DNA of 64,000 nucleotides from Aeromicrobium sp. 9AM (lineage in GTDB: Bacteria > Actinomycetota > Actinomycetes > Propionibacteriales > Nocardioidaceae), in NCBI RefSeq assembly GCF_902506105.1, contig NZ_LR733304.1, forward strand, positions 930,001 to 994,000, in the 5' to 3' direction. The first letter of the stretch is position 1, and the number at the start of each line of letters is the position of its first letter. Shown one piece after another: positions 54,001-62,996 of the stretch. Under the pieces are notes generated by a model, which was not told the origin of the DNA, searched no databases, and was given only the letters and a program-made list of their open reading frames with translations. The position numbers and the translations under genes are program-made.

Positions 54001-54041
54001 CCCGGTGGTAACTTCTCTGCAGGACGTCCCTGAGGAGTGCC

Positions 54042-55445
54042 ATGCAACGGTTGAGCCCGCTGGATGCGATGTTCCTGCAGCAGGACAGCCCGACCGTCCC
54101 CCGCCAGATCGCCTCGTTGGCCATCCTCGAGCCCGGTGAGCACCCCCTCGACTACGACCGGCTGATCCACGTCATCAACGAGCGCATCGATCTCGTCCCG
54201 CGCTATCGCCAGGTCCCGCGCACCGTCCCGGGGGCCTTGGGAACGCCGGTGTGGCTCGACGACGAGAACTTCGACATCTCGTTGCACGTACGTCGCTCGG
54301 CGCTCCCGCGGCCCGGCACGAGCGCAGCGCTGCACGAGCTGGTCGGCCGGCTCATCGCCCGCCGGCTCGACCTCGACCGTCCGCTGTGGGAGCTCTACCT
54401 GATCGAGGGGCTGTCCGAGGGGCGGGTTGCGCTGCTGTTCAAGGCGCACCAGGCCCTGGTCGACGGCTCCGAGACCGTCGACCTCGCGCAGGTCCTGCTC
54501 GAGGAGACCGCGTACGACCGCGACATCCCCCACGAGGAGTGGAACCCGCGCTCGGAGCCCAACGCCGCCGAGCTCGTGGTCGGCACGCTCAACCGCAACC
54601 TGCGCCATCCCGGGGAGGCCATCCGCGTCGCCGAGCTCAACCTCGGGCGCATCGCCCGCCGGCTGCCGGTCATCGGCGTCGACGGCCAGCCGCCCAACAG
54701 CGTCCTGTCGACCGAGCTGTCGCGGCATCGCCGGTTCGCGTCGCTCGCCGCGAGTCTCGACGACTTCCGTCGCGTACGCGAGGAGCACGGCGGCACGGTC
54801 AACGACGTGATCCTCGCCGTGATCGCCGGCGGCATCCGGGGCTGGATGCTGACCCGTGCGGAGCCGGTGACGCCCAAGACGAGCTTCCGCGCGATGGTGC
54901 CGATGTCGGTCGTGGCCGAGGACGGCCTGCCGACCTCGCTGGGGTCCAAGGTCCGTGGCCACCTGCTCTCGCTGCCGGTCGGCGAGTCCAATCCCGTCGT
55001 CCGGCTGCACCAGGTCTCGTACGCGCTCAAGGACCACCGCGAGACCGGCTCTGCGGTGGCCGCCAACAAGCTCGCCAACCTGCCGGGCTTCGCCACGTCG
55101 ACGTTCCACGCCGTCGGTGCGCGCGTCGCCGATGCCGAGGCGGGGCGCGGCCACCAGATCGTGATCACCAACGTGCCGGGCCCCCAGGACCCCGTCTACA
55201 TGGCCGGCGAGGCGGTCAGCGAGGTCTATCCGTGCATACCCCTGAGCGGTCGCCGCGCCGTCTCGATCGGCGTGACGTCCTACAACAGCAAGGTGTTCTT
55301 CGGCATCGTCGCCGATCGCGAGGCGGTGCCTGACGTGGACGTGCTTGCGCAGTGCATCGAGGACGCGTTGCTCGAGCTCGTCGAGTCGGTCGATGGCCGC
55401 CGCACGCGCGCCCCCCGCGGCCGGCAGAGGCCGGCGAAGTCATGA
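54042..55445 (+). CDS. WS/DGAT-family acyltransferase with altered active-site motif
   Basis: 467-residue wax ester synthase/diacylglycerol acyltransferase homologue, probably membrane-associated. N-terminal LSPLDAMFLQQDSP and C-terminal ITNVPGPQDPVYMAG blocks are typical. The HHxxxDG active-site motif reads H136-Q137-ALV-D141-G142 (AHQALVDG), so the second His is Gln; activity or specificity may differ. Storage lipid formation is the family role; here uncertain. Confidence 0.85.
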   Translation: MQRLSPLDAMFLQQDSPTVPRQIASLAILEPGEHPLDYDRLIHVINERIDLVPRYRQVPRTVPGALGTPVWLDDENFDISLHVRRSALPRPGTSAALHELVGRLIARRLDLDRPLWELYLIEGLSEGRVALLFKAHQALVDGSETVDLAQVLLEETAYDRDIPHEEWNPRSEPNAAELVVGTLNRNLRHPGEAIRVAELNLGRIARRLPVIGVDGQPPNSVLSTELSRHRRFASLAASLDDFRRVREEHGGTVNDVILAVIAGGIRGWMLTRAEPVTPKTSFRAMVPMSVVAEDGLPTSLGSKVRGHLLSLPVGESNPVVRLHQVSYALKDHRETGSAVAANKLANLPGFATSTFHAVGARVADAEAGRGHQIVITNVPGPQDPVYMAGEAVSEVYPCIPLSGRRAVSIGVTSYNSKVFFGIVADREAVPDVDVLAQCIEDALLELVESVDGRRTRAPRGRQRPAKS

Positions 55446-55750
55446 GGGTCTATCTCGCGGTCGGCCGCGACGACCTGACGGCACTGGCCGGTGGCGCCTC
55501 GATCAGCGCCCCGGCGTTCACCGCCGCCTCGGAGGACGAGGAGGACGAGCTCGCCGCGCTGGAGGAAGCGTCCGAGCATGCTGCCGCGGTGGCTGCCGCC
55601 GAGGTCGACGATCCTGACGGGCCGGTGACCCTCGACGAGGTCGTGTCGTTCCACCTCGACGTCGACGGCACGGGTGACCTCGCGTGGTACGCCACGCAAG
55701 AGATCGACGCCGTGCTCAGCGCCCTTGCGGGGCCGAACACGGCGTCGTGA
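55442..55750 (+). CDS. DUF6912-type small conserved protein
   Basis: 102-residue acidic protein starting MRVYLAVGRDDLTALAGGAS and coupled to the acyltransferase gene (ATGA overlap). Conserved in actinobacteria next to several lipid or cell-envelope genes (from memory). No catalytic motif is seen. Confidence 0.72.
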   Translation: MRVYLAVGRDDLTALAGGASISAPAFTAASEDEEDELAALEEASEHAAAVAAAEVDDPDGPVTLDEVVSFHLDVDGTGDLAWYATQEIDAVLSALAGPNTAS

Positions 55751-55763
55751 GCTCGCCTGCCGT

Positions 55764-56249
55764 CTAGAGCTTGGTCTGCCCGTACTCGACCTCTTCGCGC
55801 AGCGAGGAGCGGATCGCCTTGGCGACCTCGGGCTCGATCTTCTTGCCGATGAACGGGATCGACACCTTGACGTCGCCGTCGAGGGTGAAGTCGGTCGCGG
55901 CGCCGTTGGCGATCAGGTTGGCGGTGCCGACCATCTCCGCGGGCTGGCCGATGATGCTGACCTTGACGTCGGCGCTGCGGTTGCCGCCGGCATCGGGGCC
56001 GCTCCACACCTCGGTCTGCTTGACCTTGACGGTGCTGCCGGTCAGCTTCTTGACGAAGTCCGGCATGTCGGCCTCCTGCGTACGGACGACCGTGACGGTC
56101 GCGCCGTCGCCCGAGGGCTCCACCGTGACCTCGTACTCGAGGGATCCCTGGTTGGCGCACGACTCGGTGCGGAACGCCTGGTCGGTGATCAGGGCGTAGA
56201 CCGCCTCGACATCGGCGCCCTCGTAGCTGAACGACTCGGTGAGCTTCAT
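55764..56249 (-). CDS. DUF2505 family protein (START-like fold)
   Basis: 161-residue protein: MKLTESFSYEGADVEAVYAL, YEVTVEPSGDGATVTVVRTQ, then a beta-rich middle and a C-terminal helix (EVAKAIRSSLREEVEYGQ). This matches DUF2505, a SRPBCC/START-like ligand-binding fold of unknown role in actinobacteria. The gene overlaps the PspA-like stop by four bases (ATGA). Confidence 0.82.
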   Translation of the reverse strand: MKLTESFSYEGADVEAVYALITDQAFRTESCANQGSLEYEVTVEPSGDGATVTVVRTQEADMPDFVKKLTGSTVKVKQTEVWSGPDAGGNRSADVKVSIIGQPAEMVGTANLIANGAATDFTLDGDVKVSIPFIGKKIEPEVAKAIRSSLREEVEYGQTKL

Positions 56250-56992
56250 TCGGACGCCGCCTCGGGTGCCGGGGTGCCTGCGCCGAGGCTCTTGAGCTCG
56301 GACAGCCGGGCCTCGACCTCGGCGTTGGTCGACGACTCCTCGAGCTCGTCCCACGGGTCGGCGGTCGCGGCATTGAGCTCGGCCTGACCGGCGACCTGCG
56401 CCTCCGAGCGGCGTACCTTGTCCTCGAACCGGCCCAGCTCGCTGGTCGGGTCGAGCACGTCGATCGACTTGACCGCGTCCTGCACCTTGGCCTGGGCCTC
56501 GGCGCTCTTGGCGCGGGCGACGAGCTGGTCGCGCTTGGTCTGCAGCTCGCCGAGCTTGCCCTGCATGCCGATCAGCCCGGCCTTGAGCTTCTCGACGGTC
56601 TCGTTCTGCGCGGCGATCTGCGGCGCGGCCTGCTTGGCCTCGGTCTCGAAGCCGATCTGCTTGGAGAGCGCGATCTTGGCGAGCTGGTCGAACTTGTCGG
56701 CCTCAGCCGCCTGGCCGGAGGCGCGGAGTGAGTCGGCCTTCTGGGAGGCGGCGAGCGCCTTGGCGCCCCACTCCTTGACCGCGGCGACGTCCTCGGCGTG
56801 ATCGGCCTCGGCGAGGCGCAGGTTGCCGATCGTCTGGGCGACGGCGTCCTCGGCCTCGGCGATCGAGTTGGTGTAGTCGCGCACCAGCTGGTCCAGCATC
56901 TTCTCCGGGTCCTCGGCCTTGTCGAGGAGGGCGTTGATGTTGGCGCGCGTCAACTGCCCGATGCGCCCGAGGATGGACTGTTTCTGAGCCAT
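56246..56992 (-). CDS. pspA: PspA/IM30 family protein
   Basis: 248-residue PspA homologue, an almost entirely helical membrane-stress protein that binds and stabilises membranes (ESCRT-III-like). Conserved start MAQKQSILGRIGQLTRANIN, NALLDKAEDPEKMLDQLVRD and the long coiled coil are visible. ATG 56992 is preferred over GTG 57001 on spacing and homology. Confidence 0.93.
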   Translation of the reverse strand: MAQKQSILGRIGQLTRANINALLDKAEDPEKMLDQLVRDYTNSIAEAEDAVAQTIGNLRLAEADHAEDVAAVKEWGAKALAASQKADSLRASGQAAEADKFDQLAKIALSKQIGFETEAKQAAPQIAAQNETVEKLKAGLIGMQGKLGELQTKRDQLVARAKSAEAQAKVQDAVKSIDVLDPTSELGRFEDKVRRSEAQVAGQAELNAATADPWDELEESSTNAEVEARLSELKSLGAGTPAPEAASE

Positions 56993-57085
56993 GGTCGTCA
57001 CTCTCTGTCAGGAATTCTCGTCGTCTCCTGTCGATCTTGGTCCATGGAGGGGGTCCAGACAACCGGTTTCGACGCCGCTCGCTCC

Positions 57086-58309
57086 TCAGACCACGGTTTC
57101 CGCCTCTGCGCGCTGACCGCGGAAGATCCAGACCCGCATCAGGACGAAGCGCATGACCGTCACGAACAGGTTCGCGGCGGTCAGCAGGACGACCTCGACC
57201 AGCGGGTGCCCGTCGCCTCGCACGGCCCGCAATGTCCACAGGGCACCGCTCGTCACGCCCAATCCGCAGGCGAACACCAGCAGGCCCTGCAGCTGATGGC
57301 GCAGGGCCCCGTCGGGGCCGCGGAACCCGAACGTGAACCGGCGATTCGCCGCGGTGTTGGCGATCGCGGTGGCGGCGAGCGCGAGGGCGTTCGCCTCCTG
57401 CGCGCCGAGCCGCCCACGCAGCGCGACGTACAGGACGCCATACGCCAAGGTCGACAGGATCCCGATCAGCGCGAACACCACCATCTGCGCACTGAGCCGG
57501 CCTCCCGCGCTGCGTGCCGTCGTACGTCCGAGCGCGCTCGCGACGTCCGCCAGCGGCACGCGGCCGCGCAGGAGCGCCCAGCCGAGCCGGCCCATGCCGC
57601 GCAGGTCGGCTGCCGCGGTGCGCACGATGTCGACCCGGCTGTCCGGGTCGTCGACCCAGTCGACCGGCACCTCGTGGATCCGCAGCCCGGCGCGCTCGGC
57701 GACGATCAACAGCTCGGTGTCGAAGAACCACTCGTCGTCCTCGATGAGCGGCAGCAGGTGCGTCGCCACGTCGCGGCGGATCGCCTTGAACCCGCACTGG
57801 GCGTCGGAGAACCGCGCCCGCAGCGCGCGGCGGAGCATGACGTTGTACGTACGGGAGATCAGCTCACGCCTGGGTCCTCTCGTCGTCCGCGCCGTGCGGG
57901 CCAGGCGCGACCCGATCGCGAGGTCGGAGTGCCCCGACAGCAGCGGTGCGACGAGCGGCAGCAGCGCGTTGAGGTCGGTCGACAGGTCGACATCCATGTA
58001 GACCAGCACCTCGGCGTCCGACCGTGACCATGCCTGCTTGAGCGCCCGGCCGCGCCCCTTCTCGGTGAGCGACACCACCGACACGTCGGGGTGGCGGTGG
58101 GCCAGCTGGTGAGCCAGCAGGCTGGTCCCGTCGGTGCTCGCGTTGTCCGCGATCGTCACCCGTGACTCGTACGGCAGTGACTGCAGGTGCCTCCGCACGG
58201 TCTCGACGGACTCGACCAGTGCGCGCTCCTCGTTGTGGACCGGGATCACGATGTCCAGCACCGTCGTGCTCACCGGAGCCTGCTCGGCGTACGCCGTTGC
58301 CGCAGTCAC
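57086..58309 (-). CDS. GT2 glycosyltransferase fused to GtrA-like membrane domain
   Basis: 407-residue protein. N-terminal GT2 domain of dolichyl-phosphate mannose synthase type: VIPVHNEERALVESVE (22-37), D106/D108 in VYMDVDLST. C-terminal GtrA-like four-helix membrane domain (about 272-400). Likely loads a polyprenyl phosphate with sugar for the coupled GT39 enzyme encoded upstream. GTG 58309 overlaps that gene's stop (GTGA). Confidence 0.88.
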   Translation of the reverse strand: MTAATAYAEQAPVSTTVLDIVIPVHNEERALVESVETVRRHLQSLPYESRVTIADNASTDGTSLLAHQLAHRHPDVSVVSLTEKGRGRALKQAWSRSDAEVLVYMDVDLSTDLNALLPLVAPLLSGHSDLAIGSRLARTARTTRGPRRELISRTYNVMLRRALRARFSDAQCGFKAIRRDVATHLLPLIEDDEWFFDTELLIVAERAGLRIHEVPVDWVDDPDSRVDIVRTAAADLRGMGRLGWALLRGRVPLADVASALGRTTARSAGGRLSAQMVVFALIGILSTLAYGVLYVALRGRLGAQEANALALAATAIANTAANRRFTFGFRGPDGALRHQLQGLLVFACGLGVTSGALWTLRAVRGDGHPLVEVVLLTAANLFVTVMRFVLMRVWIFRGQRAEAETVV

Positions 58310-60354
58310 TGGATGCCTGCCGACAGGTCGTAGATCGTCACGCCGTCGACGGTCTTCGCGGTGAAGTTGTCGGACACCCAGGCGGAGATCGCGGAGCTGG
58401 TGCTGCCGCCGGCGTTCATCCCGCCGCCTCCGCCGCTCCCGCTGCCGATGAAGTAGTGGATCTCGCCGTCGGCGACGTACTGCTTGAACCGCGCCAGCGT
58501 CGGGCTGGGATCAGAGCCGTTGAACCCGCCGATCGCCATGACCGGCAGCTCGGTCGCGAGCTGGTAGCCCGAGGCGGTGTTGGAGCCGATCGCCGCGGCG
58601 ACCCAGGTGTACGTGCTGGAGTCGGTCGTCAGCAGGGCGTTGATGGCACTGGTCGAGGTCGAGCCGTTGAGCAGTCCGCCGGCCCCGCCTCCTCCTCGCG
58701 TGCCGTCGTTCGTGCCGCCGGGTGCCTGTCGCGTGCCGTTCTGTGTCGGCGGCTGACCCATCTGGCCGCCACGACCGCCGCCCGGTCCGCCGCGCATGCC
58801 GCCGAACCCGCCGCCACCCGTGCTCGGGCCGGCGCTCGGGATCGAGCCGGTGTGCGGCGTCGACGCGGTGTCCAACGCGTACGCCGTGGGGCCGGCGAGC
58901 AGCGTGATGAGTGCCGCCGCGCCGACCGCGAACATCGCACGGCGGGGGAGGAGACGGTGGATCACGATCAGGAAAGCGGCACCGACACCGGCGACCACCA
59001 CGGCGTACTTGAGCCACGGGACGAAACCGTCGGTCCGGTCGAGCAGGACGTAGCTCGTCGAGGCGGTCATCGCGAGCACGAAGGCTGCGCCCAGAGCGGT
59101 GAGGAGGGACTCACGGTGCTCCCAGAGGATGCTGGCGCCGATCGCGACGAGCGCGGCGATCGCGGGGGCGAGCGCAACCGTGTAGTACGCGTGGAAGATG
59201 CCGGCCATGAAGCTGAAGGTCAGCCCGGTGACGAGCAGCCAGCCGCCCCACACGATGAGCCCCGTGAGCTGGCGATCCGTACGGCCGGCCCGGCGACGGA
59301 ACCACACACCCAGCACGAGGCTGGCGAGGGCCGCAGGGAGCAGCCAGGCGATCTGCCCGCCGATCTCGGAGCTGAACAGCCGGAACAGCCCGGTCGAGCC
59401 CCACATGCCGCCGCCGGTGTTGTTGCCGCCGCCGCCGACCGAGCCGACTTCGTTCCCGTTGAGCCGGCCGAAGCCGTTGTAGCCCAGCGTGAGCTCGAGG
59501 ATCGAGTTGTTCTGCGAGCCGCCGATGTAGGGCCGGCTCGACGCGGGCCACAGCTCGACGATCGCGATCCACCAGCCGGCGGCGGCGATCATCGAGCCGA
59601 ACGCGATGAGCAGGTGGCCCAGGCGCTTGCCGATCGAGGGCTTGGCAGCGACGAGGTAGACGGCCGCGAGCGGTGGCAGGACCAGGAAGGCCTGCAGCAT
59701 CTTGGTGAGGAACGCGAAGCCGACCAGGGTGCCGCCCAGCACGAGCCAGCGCACGGCTCGCTCAGGTGACTCGATCGCGCGGATCGTGGCGTACACCGCG
59801 GCGATGAGGAACAGCGTCAGCAGTGCGTCGGGGTTGTTGAACCGGAACATCAGCACGGCGACGGGGGTCAGCGCGAGGATCGCGCCGGCGAGCAGCCCGG
59901 CCCACGCGTTGCGCGTCGTACGCTTGACCGTGGCGTGGAGCAGGCCGACCGAGCCGACGCCCATCAGCGCCTGCGGCACGAGCATGCTCCACGACGACAG
60001 CCCGAAGATCCGCACGGACAGCGACATCGGCCACAGCGACATCGGCGTCTTGTCGACCGTGATCGAGTTCGACGCGTCGGACGAGCCGAAGAAGAACGCC
60101 TTCCACGACGCGGAGCCGGCTTGCACGGCGGCGGAGTAGAACGAGTTGGCCCACCCGGACGCGCCGAGGCCCCACAGGTAGAGCAGCGCGGTGGCCAGCA
60201 GGAGCGCAAGCAGTGCCGGGCGTACGAGCGGCGAGTCGTCGGGCTTGCCGCGCCAGAGGCGGGTCGCCCACGTCGGGGCTGGGGGTGTGCGGTCAGGGGT
60301 GGGCGCCTCGGAGCGGCGCTCGGCCGCCGGCGCGATGAGGGTCGTCTGGTTCAT
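58306..60354 (-). CDS. GT39-type (PMT/ArnT-like) membrane glycosyltransferase
   Basis: 682-residue multispanning protein. N-terminal helix then a large loop (GWANSFYSAAVQAGSASWKA ... DKTPMSLWPM) as in PMT-family enzymes using lipid-linked sugars, about 12 membrane helices, a Gly-rich segment (about 505-565, GGGGFGGMRGGPGGGRGG) and a small C-terminal extracytoplasmic domain. Cell-envelope mannosyl or arabinosyl transfer is likely; substrate unknown. Operon with the GT2-GtrA gene. Confidence 0.88.
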   Translation of the reverse strand: MNQTTLIAPAAERRSEAPTPDRTPPAPTWATRLWRGKPDDSPLVRPALLALLLATALLYLWGLGASGWANSFYSAAVQAGSASWKAFFFGSSDASNSITVDKTPMSLWPMSLSVRIFGLSSWSMLVPQALMGVGSVGLLHATVKRTTRNAWAGLLAGAILALTPVAVLMFRFNNPDALLTLFLIAAVYATIRAIESPERAVRWLVLGGTLVGFAFLTKMLQAFLVLPPLAAVYLVAAKPSIGKRLGHLLIAFGSMIAAAGWWIAIVELWPASSRPYIGGSQNNSILELTLGYNGFGRLNGNEVGSVGGGGNNTGGGMWGSTGLFRLFSSEIGGQIAWLLPAALASLVLGVWFRRRAGRTDRQLTGLIVWGGWLLVTGLTFSFMAGIFHAYYTVALAPAIAALVAIGASILWEHRESLLTALGAAFVLAMTASTSYVLLDRTDGFVPWLKYAVVVAGVGAAFLIVIHRLLPRRAMFAVGAAALITLLAGPTAYALDTASTPHTGSIPSAGPSTGGGGFGGMRGGPGGGRGGQMGQPPTQNGTRQAPGGTNDGTRGGGGAGGLLNGSTSTSAINALLTTDSSTYTWVAAAIGSNTASGYQLATELPVMAIGGFNGSDPSPTLARFKQYVADGEIHYFIGSGSGGGGGMNAGGSTSSAISAWVSDNFTAKTVDGVTIYDLSAGIQ

Positions 60355-60441
60355 GCCTCCACGGTGCGAGGCCGGACTGGCACGACCGTGTGGTCACTCT
60401 GTGCCACCTCTGTGAGCCGGTGTTGGGGCAAACCGTGCCGG

Positions 60442-61851
60442 TCAGGAGGCGGGCAGCGTGAGCGTGAACGTCGTGTCGCCCGGCGAGCTCTCGACGGTCG
60501 CCGTGCCGCGGTGCGCGTGCATGATCGCGCGTACGAGCGACATGCCGAGCCCGGCACCACCCGACGCGCGGGTGCGGGACGAGTCGCCGCGGACGAAGCG
60601 TTCGAAGATCGTCGGCACCAGCTCGGGATCGATGCCGGGACCGTTGTCGTGCACCTCGATCCGCACCATGTCGGCGACCCGCAGGCGTACGTCGACGGTC
60701 GTCTCCGGAGGGGTGTGCCGGCTCGCGTTGGTCAGCAGGTTGGTGACGGCCTGGTGGAGCCGCTGCTCGTCGCCGGTCACGGTGACCGGCTCGTCGGGTA
60801 CGTCGAACGTCCAGTGCCGCTCGGGGTCGACGACCCGCGCGTCGTTGACCGCCTCGACGAGCAGGCGCGTGAGGTCGACGGGCCGGCGGTCGATCTCGCG
60901 TCCGGAGTCGAGCCGAGCCAGCAGCAGCATGTCCTCGACCAGGGTCGACATGCGGCCGGCCTCGGACTCGACCTTGGCCAGGATCTGGTCCGGGTCCGCG
61001 CGTCCGGTACGCCGGCTGAGCTCGGCATAACCCTTGATCGTCGACAGGGGAGTGCGCAGCTCGTGCGACGCATCGGCGAGGAACTGGCGGACCTGCTGCT
61101 CGCTCTCGTGCCGGGCGTCGAGCGCCTCCTCGACGTGACCCAGCAGCTGGTTGAGCGCGCCGCCGACCTGCCCGACCTCGGTGTTGGGGTCGGTGAGGTC
61201 AGCCGGCACACGCACGGTCTGCCCGATCTCTCCCGACGACAACGGCATAGCGATGACCTCGTGGGCCGTGGCGGCGACCTCGCGGAGCGGCCGGAGCTGA
61301 CGGCGTACGAGCAGGCGACCGGCGACCCCCGCGACCCCCGTGGCACCGAGCGCGAGCAACACCTCCCACCAGATCAGGTTGCCGATGGTGTTGTCGACGG
61401 AGGACCTCGGCAGTCCGACGATGCAGATCGATCCGTCGGGCGCCTCCGCGGCGAGCACGCGGTAGGAGCCGTACTTCGGCAGGTCGATGTCACGGGGTGT
61501 GCCATCGGGGCTCACCTCGGCCAGCAGGTCGCGCGCTGCGGTCGAGATGGCGGGTGCATCGCCGTCCTCGGTGACGATCGACCCCGGTCGGCCCGGCACC
61601 ACGGTGATGAGTCCGACGTCCTGACCGCGACCGGGGTCAGGGCGCCTGCCGTCCGGCGCGATGGCATCGCGGGGCGGCGTGTGCTGGGCCCGGCCCATCG
61701 ACTGGGTGAGCTTCTCGTCGAGGCGGTCGGTGAGGTAGTTGCTCATCACCACGGTCACGACACCGGCCACGAGCAGGCTCGCGACGGCGACCAGCGCGAC
61801 CACCGTGACGATGAGTCGGCCGGTCAGCGAGGAGGGCAGGACCTTGCGCAC
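60442..61851 (-). CDS. Sensor histidine kinase
   Basis: 469-residue kinase. Membrane helix about 14-37, extracytoplasmic part to about 158, second helix about 160-182, HAMP, HisKA with H263 in FLADASHELRTPL, HATPase with NLLTNASRH and DNGPGIDPEL. Starts GTG 61851, five bases after the regulator stop. Probably controls the adjacent envelope glycosylation genes (inference from position). Confidence 0.92.
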   Translation of the reverse strand: MRKVLPSSLTGRLIVTVVALVAVASLLVAGVVTVVMSNYLTDRLDEKLTQSMGRAQHTPPRDAIAPDGRRPDPGRGQDVGLITVVPGRPGSIVTEDGDAPAISTAARDLLAEVSPDGTPRDIDLPKYGSYRVLAAEAPDGSICIVGLPRSSVDNTIGNLIWWEVLLALGATGVAGVAGRLLVRRQLRPLREVAATAHEVIAMPLSSGEIGQTVRVPADLTDPNTEVGQVGGALNQLLGHVEEALDARHESEQQVRQFLADASHELRTPLSTIKGYAELSRRTGRADPDQILAKVESEAGRMSTLVEDMLLLARLDSGREIDRRPVDLTRLLVEAVNDARVVDPERHWTFDVPDEPVTVTGDEQRLHQAVTNLLTNASRHTPPETTVDVRLRVADMVRIEVHDNGPGIDPELVPTIFERFVRGDSSRTRASGGAGLGMSLVRAIMHAHRGTATVESSPGDTTFTLTLPAS

Positions 61852-61856
61852 GAGAC

Positions 61857-62573
61857 CTACCCGGCAGGCTTCAGGACGTAGCCGGCGCCGCGCTTGGTGT
61901 GGATCATCGGCTCGTGCCCGACATCGACCTTCTTGCGCAGGTACGAGATGTAGAGCTCGACGACGTTGGCCTGGCCGCCGAAGTCGTAGTCCCACACGCG
62001 GTCGAGGATCTGCGCCTTCGACAGCACGCGCCGCGGATTGCGCATGAGGAAGCGCAGCAGCTCGAACTCCGTCGCGGTCAGCTCGATCTGGCGGCCGGCA
62101 CGCTCGACGTCGCGGCTGTCCTCGTCGAGCGTCAGGTCACCGACCGTGATCACTGAGTTGGGCCGGGCGTCGAGCGCGCCGGCGCGACGCATCAGTCCAC
62201 GCAGCCGCGCGACGACCTCCTCGAGGCTGAACGGCTTGGTGACGTAGTCGTCGCCCCCGGCAGTCAGGCCGGCGACCCGGTCCTCGACCGAGTCGCGGGC
62301 GGTGAGGAACAGCACCGGGATCTCGGGGGACTGGGCGCGCACCTTGCGCAGGACCTCCATGCCGTCGTAGTCCGGCAGCATCATGTCGAGCACGATCGCG
62401 TCGGGCGTGAACTCCTTGGCGGCGGACACGGCCTTGCGCCCGGTGTGCGCCATCTGGATGTCCCAGCCCTCGTAGCGCAGCGCCATCTGCAGCAGCTCGG
62501 CGATGTTGACCTCGTCGTCGACCACGAGGACGCGCAGGGGTGTCCCGTCAGCCCGGGTCAGGGTGGAAGCCAT
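61857..62573 (-). CDS. OmpR-family response regulator
   Basis: 238-residue regulator: receiver with D19/D20 and phosphoacceptor D63 in VLDMMLPDYDG, K near TKPFSLEE, then winged helix ending MIHTKRGAGYVLKP. It resembles the TcrA/PrrA/MprA-like group. Cotranscribed with the kinase downstream. The promoter has a PhoP-like direct repeat at 62618-62634. Confidence 0.93.
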   Translation of the reverse strand: MASTLTRADGTPLRVLVVDDEVNIAELLQMALRYEGWDIQMAHTGRKAVSAAKEFTPDAIVLDMMLPDYDGMEVLRKVRAQSPEIPVLFLTARDSVEDRVAGLTAGGDDYVTKPFSLEEVVARLRGLMRRAGALDARPNSVITVGDLTLDEDSRDVERAGRQIELTATEFELLRFLMRNPRRVLSKAQILDRVWDYDFGGQANVVELYISYLRKKVDVGHEPMIHTKRGAGYVLKPAG

Positions 62574-62617
62574 GTGTCCAGTGTGGATGGCGCAGCGTCG
62601 ACGCGGGTAGGAACGGC

Positions 62618-62634
62618 CTGTGAGAAGACTGTGA
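62618..62634 (-). promoter_or_regulatory. PhoP-like direct repeat (TCACAG, 11-bp period)
   Basis: On the minus strand TCACAG-TCTTC-TCACAG, two hexamers 11 bases apart, the spacing bound by OmpR/PhoP-type dimers. It lies 45-61 bases upstream of the regulator ATG at 62573, consistent with autoregulation. Confidence 0.6.
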
Positions 62635-62710
62635 GTGAGTCTGCCCGAGTCCCAGTTGGGGAAGGGCCGGCGCACAGGCGCATGACAGGTCGGCGGGTCA
62701 CCGTGGCGGC

Positions 62711-62974
62711 ATGAGTGACAACGAAGACAGCTCCGCTGTGCCCGCGGCATGGTCCACCCGTACGCTCGTCGCCTCCGCGCTCGCGGCGGTCGTGCTGGGG
62801 CTCGGCGCCGGCGCGGCGATCGGTTCGGCCGGAGGTGGCGATGACGGTGGCCGTGGCGGACCAGGCGGGTTCGGCGGAGCTGGTGGACCCGGTGGGGGCC
62901 CCGGTACGCAACGCGGCCAGGGGTTCCACAGCGCACAGCAGCCCGCCGCGCCGGGGAACGCCACCAACGGCTGA
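62711..62974 (+). CDS. Small Gly-rich membrane protein
   Basis: 87-residue protein with a membrane helix (about 16-40, RTLVASALAAVVLGLGAGAA) followed by a Gly/Asp-rich segment GGRGGPGGFGGAGGPGGG. It diverges from the two-component genes and shares Gly-rich composition with the GT39 protein. Function unknown. Confidence 0.65.
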   Translation: MSDNEDSSAVPAAWSTRTLVASALAAVVLGLGAGAAIGSAGGGDDGGRGGPGGFGGAGGPGGGPGTQRGQGFHSAQQPAAPGNATNG

Positions 62975-62996
62975 CCCGGGTCACTACGCTGACCCC

